Origin: Sclerotinia nivalis
Lineage: Eukaryota; Ascomycota; Leotiomycetes; Helotiales; Sclerotiniaceae
Direction of reading: 5' to 3'
Assembly: GCA_029531795.1 (NCBI GenBank)
Contig: JAPEIS010000006.1
Location: 1,426,001-1,490,000, forward strand
DNA length: 64,000 nucleotides
Of this stretch, positions 48,719-60,600 are shown piece by piece. Position 1 is the first letter of the stretch. Every line of letters begins with the position of its first letter. Made by a program: the position numbers and the translations under genes. The notes below the pieces were generated by a model. That model saw only the letters and a list, made by a program, of their open reading frames with translations, was not told the DNA's origin and did no database searches.

Positions 48719-51619
48719 TCACTCCTCACCAAACAACCCCTTTAACTCTTTTTTCAATTTCTCCCTATTTCCCTCCTCTCCCATCTTCTCTTCTCCTTCT
48801 ACTTCCTCTTCCACCACAATCTCCTTATCTATCTCCTTTCCCTTCCCCTTACCATCTCTTCTTTCCAACTTCTCCCTCCCTCTCTCTTTTCCCTTTTTAC
48901 TGCCTGTCCTACTCCCCGTCCTACTCCCCATCCTAGAACTCTGCCCCCTCTCTTCACTACCTCCTCTCCTCCCCAAACTCCTCTTACTACCATCCCTCGA
49001 CAATTGGCTTCTCTCTTCTTCACTAGTTACCCCTCGATTTCTTCTCGAGCTGGCCCTGCTATTCATTTGTGTATTTCCTTCTTCCACATTTGGATTTTCT
49101 GATTCATTATCTGTCCAGTTCCATTCTATTTGATTATGAGTTTCTGCTCGTTTTTTTTCCTTTTCCTCTTTGACGTTTTGGGCTACTTGTCCTAAACTTT
49201 ATATTTTATCAGTTTCAGTCAATACCTCAATCAATCAAAGGTCCCTTTCTCAAAGACCATCTTTCTGGCAAAACAAACAAACAGATAAACAAACCTAACA
49301 GTCCCAACCCTCTGCCTCCTAATCCTGTCCACAATTCCCTCCTTCTCCCTGTCCCTCTCTCTCTCCCCCTCCTTCGCACCCCCACCAGGCAACATAACCC
49401 CAGGGACATACCTCTCCAAATATTCCGAGCCCCTATCCAAAAACCCCAAAGTGGGACTCATACGCAAGCTAGTCGCATAATTACTATTACTCTTACCGAT
49501 TTCCGGTCGTGGAAAACTCTCAAACGTAGAATCAAAAGAGGATTCTCCCCGTTCTCTTCTCTTTATTTCGCCTACCGATGCGGATTCTAAACTCGTGCTA
49601 AGACCACAACATGAACCTTTTCGCGGTGTGATGAAATTACTCAGTGGAGAGGTTAAGAGACTGGGTACTTGTGCTCTAGGGTGAGGATTATTTGAATTGA
49701 AAGGGCTGGCTTGGAATGGATCATTGTCTTTGGGATAGGGTGTTAAAGGTCTCTCTGAGACATCTTTTGGCGGATGTTCAGGATACTGTACGGTTTGTAT
49801 GATACTGCCAGGTTTGATAAATGCAGATTCAATAGTGCTGGAGCGGTTTGCACGACGATATGCAGATGCGGGATGTTGATTTGGACGGGGAAGTTTTTCT
49901 TCGATGGAGACGGAGCGGGGACGAGTGGTTTTGGGGGCTCTTTGTTGGGGGCTGGGAATATTGAGCGAAGAGAGGGTTGATACAGATGGTCGGCGGGTGC
50001 TGGTTGATGTGCTGTCGGAGGTGGACTTGGCGCGCTGGCGGGTAGGGGTTCGATCTGTGGTGTGTTAGATATTTTCATAAAGAAACATACGAACAGCATG
50101 TATATCCAGCAAGTAAAACTCAAAAAAAAACATACCTTTAGGCGTCACATCCCCCGAAAGCCCACTGTTAGAGCCCCCCTTACTCTCCTCCTCCGTCGGA
50201 CACGGCGTCAACGGACTATGACCTCCAGGACAATCCTCCGAATGACTAGACGAAGCACCATCGGCATACGCATCGGGAAGTGTAGCTCTCGACACTGCCA
50301 CCCCCGCTTTTCTTTCACAATAATCGCCACGCGAATCTTCGCGTTCGCGATGTACATTATTGGGCAGCAATGACATCCATTTTGGAAGCGGTTTGGTTTT
50401 ACTAGGAACGAATGCTCGACCAGCAGGATCGTAGATGGAGACGTAGATATTGGAAGGACTGGAGGGACTAGAGAGATTTGATGAACTAGATGAATTGGAG
50501 AGTCCGCCTTGCCCAAAATTTGCAGGTTCGGTGTCGCTATGGGAATGAGTGGAGTCTTCTGGGTTTCCATCTTCAGATACGCCCATTTTTGAGGCGTCGC
50601 TGAGGAGTGCGATTTCTTCCTTCAGAGTAGTGTTAAAGCGTGTAGTCAAAATTGGATTAAAGTAGGAAATGGCATACCTGAGGAGTCGAAGAATCCCTTA
50701 TTAATTTCCTAATCTTCCTTTCATTCATCATAGTCGATCTCGTTGATTTCTTCTTCGTGTCCATCGGTGATATGCTAGAAGATGAAGAAGGCGTAGAGGG
50801 CACCATTTCCTCTCCGTCCAATCCCACCACAACATCCTTCTTCCCACCTAATCCCTTATCCTCATCCAACTTCTCCAATCTACATCTTGTCAACCCGCCA
50901 TCAGATTTCGTCACATTTTCCAATCCCCTCTCCAACACCTTCTTCTCTCCATACCCCTTAATCTTCGTCTCTGTTTCACACCACTCACAGAGGGGAATTT
51001 TATCTAATTCCGTACCTTTCTTTCCACTCCCATCGCCAGTCCCATTTCCATTTCCATACCCATCCCCTTTCTCACTCTCACTCTCACAATCCCTTAAAAA
51101 CGCCTCTCCCAACCTCACACCACAAAGCAAACAACCAAAACAACCGCGATGCCAAAAACACCATCCCAAACTAACCACTTCATCACCTCTCACAATACAT
51201 TCCCCACAGACCCAACATATACTTAAATCCAGCACTGCTCTCCAACACTGATGACACACGATTCTGGACGAACGACCAAGAACGCGTGGTTTGGAAGGTG
51301 GATGTTGTGGGGACCAGCAGATTGTACATATGAAAGATGGATCTGACGACTTTTGGATTGTGCGTATGGCGGTTATTGTAGATTTTGCTCTGGCGGGAAT
51401 GGGTGGTCGAGGAAGTGGAGGCGGAGGCGGAGCTTGAGCTTGGGCGGTTGAAGTATGAGAATGAGGAAGTGAGACAATCGGTGTACCGATTGTTTTCAGA
51501 GAATCCGATACAGTGCTTGCCAACGAAAGGGGTGGAACGGAGATAGTATGGCGAGTGCGAGGACGAAGCTCAATGAAGGTTGAAGTAGGTGGACGAGGAG
51601 TTCCTTGACGGCCGGTCAT
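48719..51619 (-). CDS. LIM-domain protein with long low-complexity tail
   Basis: Probable adaptor or regulatory protein, since LIM domains bind protein partners. Four minus-strand exons, 50678-51619, 50136-50619, 49295-50054 and 48719-49196, give 887 aa. The start is the ATG reading MTGRQGTPRPP; upstream in-frame sequence lacks an ATG. A CTIC...CHQC pair (about residues 98-120) precedes a LIM-like domain at about 132-213: CWVCGEC, then WHRGCFGCLLCG and a final CEWC. The last pair is separated by a Gly/Glu-rich insertion, longer than in classical LIM domains. The remainder is Ser/Pro-rich, and the last 120 residues are highly charged (Glu/Lys/Arg). The last intron is the least certain because its donor is GTTTGT and its acceptor AAAG. 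Confidence 0.78.
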
Positions 51620-52271
51620 GTTTATTCGTTCAGGAGAAGTGTGGAAATATAGATACAAGACCGGAATTTGTTTAATATTGCGGTTTTATGTGTATAATGG
51701 GTAATGAGCGAATGAATGATAGAAACGATGAAAGAGAATGTCTAGTGATAATTCAAATAATAAAAGAGCAAACGAATGTGTGAAGGTGCCAGTATGGTGT
51801 CTCAGTCATCCTGATTGACGCGGCCCCTACTTTAGGTATATTCGATGTGGATTGAAGAGATGAAATTCGAGGGTCAAGGTGAGAAGAACATGTCAGGTCA
51901 CGATTCTTTTGAATAGGCAAGTACGAGGAAACTTTAAGAGAGGAAACTTTAAATATGTAGCTTCTTATTCATTCGTCATTAACTAAAAAGAGTAATCTGG
52001 AGTATTGACTTAACTACACAAACATCAATCATGATATCCTACAACTCCTGTATCGAGAAAGAATAACCTAAGCAAAGCTCTTTCCAAATGTAGTAATCTT
52101 GTAAGTCCAGCCACCCACTTTGAAGCACACACATGCGATATTTTCGGGTTGACGCCAACCATATACTCCAATCCCATTAAAATCAATCCTGAACATACAT
52201 GAGTTGTATGAATGTATAAACAAGAATAGAACAATGGACAATTGCCATTTAACTGAAAATCGTCGAATCGA
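51620..52271. other. Intergenic region upstream of the LIM-domain gene
   Basis: A 652-bp gap between two minus-strand genes that should carry the LIM gene promoter and the 3' UTR of the 668-aa gene. An ORF at 52025-52297 overlaps that gene's 3' end and is not credible. Confidence 0.5.
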
Positions 52272-54545
52272 TTATTTCCGGGCCTTTGGTCGTGCAAGCA
52301 TATTGAGTCGGCTGAGAGTTAGACCTCTTTTTTTGGCAGGACTTGGAGTCGAAGCAGTAACGTTCTTTCCAGCTTGAAGTCTTGGAGCCATTAGCATAGC
52401 ACCCTCTGGAGCCTTGTGCTTCTTTGGTGATCGTGCTTCATCCTCGCCATCAGATTCAACTCTTCTACGCTTCTTGTTGGACATTCCATGAGGAACAGTA
52501 GGGATAACTGATAGGTTAGTGGGCTTCTTGCTCGACTCACGGACAGGAGGGTCAGTGTTCTCTTTGTTGCCATCAGGAAAGCTGCCAGGCATACTATCCG
52601 GGAAGATACTGCGTCGAACTTGGCGGACAGTAGCCTGACTAGGGGATGGACCAAATCCCTTTGGAGAAGCACCGAAGCTGATAGTGTGGTCGCTGCGGAA
52701 GGTAAAGGTACCAGGAATTGAGGGAGGAAGATGTGGAGGAGGAGGAGCTTGACGAGGTGGTTCTGGAAGAGGTCTAACACCAGCAAGGGAAGGATACTCG
52801 ACCGTATCAGTTCCAGACATCTCAGCATCTTTTGCTTGTCGCTTAATAGGTCCTTCTTGAGGTACAAGTCTGCGAGGGGCAATTGAAGAACCGATTTTGA
52901 TATTGGGCTTTGAGGTGGAACGAGGGATGCCAGACTTTACTGGAGATGGAGATTGTGGAACAGTGGTTTCATTGTGCTTAGCTTCGTTGTGCTTTCTCAT
53001 CTCAGGCGTGAATCCAACATGCTTCATACTCTTAGAGCGGCCGACCCCAATAGGAGTTGTAGGAACAGAGGGCAGGTCGTTCGCAAGGTTGTGCTTGCTT
53101 GAACTTCTAGCAATTGAAGGAATAGCTGACGTCTTCTCTGTTTTCTTTGTGCTGAAGCTCGAGCCCGGATGCTTAAGAATAGACTTAACACGATCGAATC
53201 TGCTTGGAGTTCGGAGCATGGATTTACTTGGTGCTGTCATTGATCCAGCGATATTGTTCATCGTAGCAGATTTCGTCATACCGCGAGGTGTGCTTTGTAG
53301 ATTTGGCTTTGATGGTGATTTGGACAAGCTGGGAATTTGAGTTGCAGGATGTTTGACACTTTGGGCACGAGCCATAGATGCTTGTGTGGGTGTTGCCAAG
53401 TGTGCAGGAAAGCTGGAAATCTGGTGACGTGGGGTAGAAGGCATTGGGATAGTTTCAGACTTGCCACGGGACACTGGTCGTAGAGATGAGGTATCATCCG
53501 TCATGCGCTGACGAGCACGCTTGGCAGGTGCAGTATTTTCAAGTCGTTCACTATCAGCATCTTGGGAAGAATCTTCACTATGGCTGGCATCTCTATCACC
53601 CAGCTTAGCTTTAGATCGTGTGCGCTTGATAGCGGTAGTAGTAGGAGTAATTCGACCTGGCTGAGCACGGAAAGAGGATGGATGATTGGCGATGCTGTCC
53701 ATCTTTTTGAACCTATATGAAGTCAGAAATCATGGCCGAAAGAGTAAAATTTGAAACAAATATGGAAGGCTTCTTAAACATTGAAATCATTTCAAATATC
53801 GAAATAATTTCAGACACCAGAATCGACATTGAGATCATTCCAGACATTGAAATAATTTAGACATCGAAACCTCTTTAAACATCAAAAGCTCCTTGAACAA
53901 GACTTACTCTGCCATATGAACATTACTGTACCTGTTAACTTTGCCCTTTGCTTGTGCGATCTTTCGGCCTCCCATATGGCTACCCTCTGGGTTGTTCTTT
54001 CGTTCCATTTCTCGTTCCGCAGCAAGCTTAGCTTTGATACGGAGTGCCTCTTCACGTAGTTCATCCATCATGCGTTGAGCTTCGGGGCCAAGATTGGGTG
54101 CAGGACGCGCGAATTTAAAATCGAAAGTTGGTGAGCTGATGCCAATCTTCGAGGGGGTTTTTTGTTGGACACCAGAGGGTTGGTCATCGCCCTTTGCGTT
54201 GATGTCAACAAAACCATGACGGAGTCCTGAGTCGGGCTTTTGGGTAGTAGATTTATGTGCCATGGATGGATGCATTTCCTCTTGAGGTGGGACAAGACGG
54301 CCAGAAGTAGCTGGTGTTTGAGGCGTTTGGACTGGTGACGAAACGTTCGGAAGGGAAGGATAAATAGGAGCTTCATCATCCTCAGCCAGAGATGTGAGAT
54401 GGGTATTTGTATTTGGGAGTGTCTAGAACAAAGGATAAGTACATCTTCTCAATAGACGTTACAATGATAATAAAGGTAGGTGTGCTATACATACTCTGGC
54501 TGGAGTACGAAGTCGAGATGATCGGCGACGCGGAGGAGATGCCAT
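52272..54545 (-). CDS. Uncharacterised basic, Ser/Pro-rich protein, possibly spindle- or chromatin-associated
   Basis: Three minus-strand exons, 54495-54545 (MASPPRRRSSRLRTPAR), 53908-54422 and 52272-53712, give 668 aa. All junctions keep the frame; the second joins NRYSNVHMAE to FKKMDSIANHPSSFRAQ. A short charged helix (about residues 110-145, EAQRMMDELREEALRIKAKL) is followed by KGKVNRYSNVHMAEFKKMDSI, which looks like the best-conserved part. The rest is rich in Ser-Pro/Thr-Pro, Lys and Arg, with many possible CDK sites, a TFTFRSDHTISFG segment and a basic C-terminus (SPAKKRG, ARPKARK). This composition suits a spindle- or chromatin-binding protein, but that is inference and I cannot name the family. 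Confidence 0.78.
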
Positions 54546-55648
54546 AGTTAATAGCGCACCAGTGTGCGGCGAATATCGATTGGAGGTATGTCGCACAATT
54601 GCGTTTGCAATGTAATTAATTGCAATGAATTTGCAAATAATGAAGTATCACTCAAAAACAAGGGACAAATTCACCCTTATCGTTGATTAGAATGAATATT
54701 GTAGTTGGAAATTCCAAGGTTGGGATTATGAAATCATTTGTTTTAAAGTTCTGGGGTTTGTTGACATTTACGGAGTAGGCAAGCGTACATGTAAACAAGG
54801 GTAAAACGCGCTAAATTTAGAGGTCACATGATTTAGCATCTATTTCTCAAGCCAACCCCATGTGTTCAGCGTTTTGGTAGCGGGACCATCCAGGCGTGCT
54901 GGGCATCTCATTTTATGGAGTATATCAAGCTTAGGGAGTTCAGAAACAGCAAATAGAATGCTCAATTTGAATTCCGACAGTAATAATATCAAGTCATGAA
55001 GAGCAAGCGATCTCCGCTTCCGCTTCAAGGGGGATCTAACGCTATTACAAGTTACAGTCATGAAGCTTCTAAAATCTCTTGTCCTCGCTGCGCTCGCTTA
55101 CGCATTGTCAATGTAGTTAGTTATGGTATGTATTGTTGATTCATTGACCAATCGCTCTAACATCTTATTATTTCCCTAACTGGTTTGCATTCTAGATCTC
55201 ACACTTCTTGGGGTAAACAAAACAAAAGACATTATATTGAATAACTATATAGAACTCAAAGTCAACATCATATGTAAAAGGTGGTTTCACACTTCGCTCA
55301 AACCTTCACTCAAACCTTCACTCATGACGTGCCTCGGATTCTGGTAAGCTTCCGGGAAAGGAAGCTTGGACCATCACAGCTTTCTTGTCGATCATCATGT
55401 AAGGGATACCTAGGTAACCTAAATCCTGATGTTGACGCGAGACAAGGATCGATATTTTGAACCGGATCTTTCATATCCGAATGACACGATAATTTACACT
55501 TTTTTGGTGCCTCTTTTTCGCTTTATATGAGGCTCCAAAGTTAAGGTATATCTTTTCGACTTTACTCCTTGAACCATACTCAAGTTGGGAAGACCTCAGC
55601 ATTCAACAAACTTGACAACCTTCCAATAGTGATTGACAGGTTCACGAA
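54546..55648. promoter_or_regulatory. Divergent region upstream of ERG24 and the 668-aa gene
   Basis: A 1.1-kb gap carrying both promoters. An 18-codon ORF at 55060-55116 resembles a signal peptide core (MKLLKSLVLAALAYALSM) but stops at once. A short ACTCAAACCTTC duplication lies near 55298-55321. A 73-codon minus ORF (54840-55061) has no recognised features. Confidence 0.45.
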
Positions 55649-57255
55649 ATGGCTCCTAAGAAGACTACTACGGTCTCTAAAGCGGCTGAACCTCATGGGT
55701 ATGAATTTGGTGGACCGTAAGTAGCACAATCCCTTGCAGATTCACTGATCTGTACTGATTGCCTCGCAGAATAGGAGCTTTTGGTATATCCTTCGGACTT
55801 CCCCTTCTCTGCTACGCGACGACGTTTCTCTGCAATGATATTTCTGGATGTCCAGTTCCCTCCTCGCTCTCTCCCTCGACCCTCACAATCAGCAATCTAA
55901 AACAAGAGGTTGGATGGCCAGAAAATGGACTTGCAGGCTTGTCAAGCTGGGATGTATTTCTCAAAGTAGTAGGATACTACCTTCTAAGCATGGTCTTGCA
56001 TAGGATCTTGCCGGGTGAGGAGAAGCTAGGTGTTGAGCTTGCTAGTGGGGGAAAACTCAAGTACAAGTTCAATAGTACGTGTGTCTGCTATACGCGCCAT
56101 TGATCGGGACGCTGTTCGCTAATGCATACCACAGCTTGGTCCTCTACAATCTTTACGTTCGCTCTATGCGCAGCAGGAACTATTGCCCAGGGAGCAGACT
56201 TTCCAGTCTGGACTTTTATCTACGACAATTACCTACAAATTCTTACAGCCAATATCATCATCTCCTACGGTCTTGCCACCTATGTATATATCCGCAGTTT
56301 CAGCGTCAAACCTGGCAATCCCGAGCACCGCGAATTGGCTGCGGGAGGTCATACTGGAAATATGCTATACGATTGGTTTATTGGACGAGAACTCAACCCA
56401 AGAGTAACTCTCCCTCTGCTTGGCGAGATTGATATTAAGGAATTTTGTGAGCTACGACCAGGTCTTATGGGATGGCTTTTGATGGATTACGCATTTGTTG
56501 CCCATCAATACAAGACTTACGGATACGTTACCGACAGTATCTTGTTAATTACAGCTTTCCAAACACTATATGTGCTTGATTCATATTGGATGGAAAATGC
56601 CATCCTCACCACAATGGATATTACCACTGATGGGTTTGGACTCATGCTATCATTTGGAGACTTGGTCTGGGTTCCATTCATCTATTCTCTCCAAGCACGT
56701 TACCTAGCCGTTTACCCCCTTTCTCTCGGCGTTCTTGGCACCAGCGGTGTCCTCGCTGTTCTAGGCACAGGATATTACATCTTCCGTAGCTCCAACAACG
56801 AAAAGAACCGCTTCAGAACCGATCCGACAGATCCCCGTGTCGCACATCTTAAACACCTCGAGACGAAATCCGGCTCCAAACTTCTCATTTCAGGCTGGTG
56901 GGGCGTAGCTCGTCATATCAACTATGCTGGTGATTGGATCATGGCTTGGTCTTACTGTCTTCCTACCGGTATCGCTGGCTATCTCATTAATCACAGCTCG
57001 ATAGCCCCCACATCAGGTCAATCTCTCTCCAATGGTTCATTTGTGTATAGTGGACCAGCAGTACATACGGAAGTCACACAAGGTGCAGCTAGAGGCTGGG
57101 GAATGATCGTTACATATTTCTATGTGGTTTACTTTGGTGTCTTGTTGGTGCATAGAGAAATGAGAGATGAGGAGAAGTGTGAGAGGAAGTACGGTGAAGA
57201 TTGGAAGAGGTACAAGGAGATTGTTAGGTACAGAATCATCCCGGGAATCTATTAG
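55649..57255 (+). CDS. ERG24: Delta(14)-sterol reductase
   Basis: ER-membrane enzyme of ergosterol synthesis that reduces the C14=C15 double bond left by lanosterol 14-alpha-demethylase, using NADPH; it is a target of morpholine fungicides. Three exons, 55649-55716, 55770-56074 and 56135-57255, give 497 aa. Family features are many membrane segments, NMLYDWFIGRELNPR, LRPGLMGWLLMDYAF, SYWMENAILTTMDITTDGFG, and the signature SGWWGVARHINYAGDWIMAW, then YCLPTG, followed by the HREMRDEEKCERKYGEDW tail. The 60-bp second intron restores KYKFNTWSSTIFTFA. All expected parts are present, so it should be functional. It is the last housekeeping gene before the polyketide synthase, which ends 372 bp away in the opposite direction. 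Confidence 0.97.
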
Positions 57256-57627
57256 AAGTGCTGGAAAAATGGATACGTTCAGAGGGATGGAAGGGAGGAC
57301 CGGGCGATGGGATGGTTGACAGGATGGTTACAGAAAATAGAGAACAGCGGATTTACGAGAGATGTGTAAACTGTATAATAATACTTATATAATATATGAG
57401 ATCTTAACCTTTTACTGTCTGGCTATTTACCTCCATTACCTAGTGAGGTTAAGCGCCACACATTCCCAAATTCTCTTCAATTCCATGCATAAGCATAATT
57501 ATTTCGAATTCTCCCTTTTCCTCCGCCGGGCAAATGAACTAGAACGGTAATGCATAGATGAGAATTTGTTGGTTTGGTTGTGTTAAAGATTATCTCAGAT
57601 TCGAAAATTGGAAAATTGGAAGCCTCC
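57256..57627. other. Convergent 3' region between ERG24 and the polyketide synthase
   Basis: A 372-bp AT-rich gap with room for two 3' UTRs only. No gene was seen. Confidence 0.6.
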
Positions 57628-60600
57628 TCAATAATCATCAAGCAAACTCCGTATCTGATCTCCAGCAATCTCAAGAAGTTCCCTAAACCTTTCCACATCC
57701 GAATCATTACCGAAGACAGAAAACGAAACCCTAGAAAGAAAATTAGTACACAAAATTACACACAGCAGGACCATAACACATAACATAACATGCAAACTTA
57801 CGCTTCCCTCTTAACCTCAAAATACACTAAAATACTCCCCGGAAAAGGATACACGAATCCACCCTCCAGCCACCCCGTATTAAAACAACTCGTAACCGCC
57901 CGTTCCGGTTTCATCCTCTGATAAACCGCATCCAGGAATAACGAAGGCGTTTCTTCTCCTTCCTTGATCATCCATTCCAGAGCTAATAAGTGTCGGCTAA
58001 ACCCTCGCCCCTTACTAGCCCGCGTAAGCGATTTCGCATGTTCTTTCGCGGCTTCGTATAGCAATTCTCGCGAATGGATGTTGATGGCGTGTTTGTTGGT
58101 CGCTAGGAATTGGGCCATTAGTGGTGTGGTTATGTGGTGTACTTCTACGCGTCCTTGGCGAAATTGCGCGAGGGAGACGGTTTCGATGGCGCTGGGGTTG
58201 TGGCCGAAGAAGCGGTGATTTGCTAGTTGGATTGCGAGCTGGATTCCGGATTGTGTTGGGAGTCCTTTTTTGGAGAGGAAGTTATGATTTAGATTGTTCA
58301 TTTCTAGATGGGTGAATGAGTATTTGGAAGTTTGTCGTGCGAGACTTTGCCGGATATGTTGTGTGCGATTCTCGAGAATGGGACTAGGTACCAAAGGCAG
58401 GATTTCTGGCGTGTCAGGGTCAGCAGAAACGATTGATCCATTTGTATTCGTGGGGGATTTATGCGAGATGATAGCCTCGTTTATGAATTCATGAAGGACT
58501 TCAATTGTTATACCATCTAATACTGAATGCTCGCAGACGGAAGCCGAGACACCGTTCTTACAAATGACAAATTGTAGTGACTTGTCATACCATCTGTTTG
58601 AGCCATCTCCGAAAAGAAATTGGGAAAATCGTTGTGATGGGGTCTCCGGTGTTGCATCATCGAGACAAACGACGAATGCCGCTGCTTCGATGGTTTTTAT
58701 CGATACTTTGTTGCGTTCGTTTACTTCTAGTAGTGTATTTCTGGCCTATGGCTGATAAGTGATTGTTTGGGAAGATCAAATTATGGAACATACCTTAGCC
58801 CAATTATCCCGATCGTCGGCAGTCAAGATTCCCACCCATGATTTCGGTTCTATTGGTTTATAGATGATCTCCTCAAACTTCGTTTTCAAATCAGAGAATG
58901 TGATGGCTTCGTGATTCTTGGTAAGGTTAATCTTATATCCATGGCCATTGTTGAAGACGACAATGTAGTTCTCATTTGGGTATTCGCGGACAATATCTTC
59001 GTTCAGGTGCGGCTCTCGACAAACATTAAAAAGATAACGATATGCATATGTATCGATCGATTGCCCGTATAATTCTCGTTTGGGTAAAGATTCAGTTTCA
59101 TAACGTTGCTTGAACTTAAGAGCGGCCAATGTAACAATTGTTGCCCTCTCGGCCTGGGTATGAGCGCTGCGACCATTTGGATGTGTGCCAAAGTAACTTT
59201 GAGTCGCGACCAAAGGTGCGCGTTGTCGTAGAAATCTTCGAGTCAGATAAATATCTGATAACCAATTGTCGATCGTCGGATCGTTCTTTCGCTCCAGCAG
59301 ACGAGCTTGTAACATTTGTCCTTGGCCACCAACAAGTTTGAGCTCTTGTGCCAACTGCTTAGTTCTTTCTAGTTCCTCGCTGGAGCAAAATGGACGAGCG
59401 GCATTCACATAGTGTCGAAGAGTGTCTTCTAATGCTGGTAGGGGCTGCTTCGGCAACAAATTTGTGTGAGATTTTGTATGGAACCTTGATGGGCTAGTTG
59501 GTTCAAAAGCGTGCTTATGTTCGGCAGATTGCTCCTGATTGGGAAAATTCTTGATAGATAGTATCCTAGATGCAAGATCGTCAATACTCTGGGCACTAGT
59601 AATAGCTCCGACATCCAAATCAGCACGGAAATTTTGAAAGATCCAATTCCTGAACGTGAATATAATTAGCGAATCCAAGCCAAAGTCTTCAATGGCCATT
59701 TTCATATCAATTAGTTCATAATGCACGGCCATCATAGAAGCGATCTTCTTTTGTACTGTTAGCTTCACAATCCTGTGAGCTTGTGCTTCGGTCTTAGCAT
59801 CTTCCAGGCTGTCATCTGTGGTTCCGGGGGTAGCTTTGTCAAGAGGAGCATTAATAGAAGACTCTTCTTGCTTCCAGATTCCTGGTAGATATTTCAATAA
59901 AGACGAATGAAGCGGAAGCTTGCGTGCTCCACTCAGTTTCGAATCTCGAAGTCCAGTAATGATCTGAGAATAGTATCCGTTCTCATTATTTGAAATTATT
60001 TCAGACTCCAAAATTTGAAACATTTCCCTACGAGAATAAGAACTTCGACCGAGGGACAACTCTTCCTGTTCGGACTGATAATTTTTGGACATAGGTGATA
60101 GATTAGCCATATCCACATGAATGAGTTTCGTTCTCGGGCGCAAGTGTGATTCTATGAAAGCTTTTCTAGAGGAAGATATAGCACATTCGATGGATCCATT
60201 TCTTGCTCTAGGAAAAACAAAGGAGCTGGAGATTATGATGAGGAAGTCTAAGATTTCTGGGCTTATGTACGACATTAAGACATCGATATAGTTGAAGTCT
60301 CCCTCAATATAAGCTGCTGCATCGTCTGCGGTGGCCGGATTAACCTTAGTTAAAGATTAGCTGAATGTTACTATCAGATTTATGTGGGATGTAATAACTT
60401 ACTGTCAAAAATAATTCAGTCCATATCATGCCTCTAATTGGAGGAGCATCATGTAAATGAGTCGAAATGTCGTCAATGGATGAGACAATTCTAATATTTC
60501 TTTCTTCATGGGCCAGCCACTTCTCGATTTTAGTTTTTTCTTCCCAAGATCCCGTGAAAAGTATCAAGATATTCCTTGCTCCATGTAATAGAAGGAACTT

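Noticed and set aside
48573..49133. 186-codon plus-strand ORF rich in Ser, Leu and Pro
   Set aside because: It is the complement of the charged Glu/Lys/Arg tail of the LIM-domain gene, whose minus-strand exon fits by splicing.
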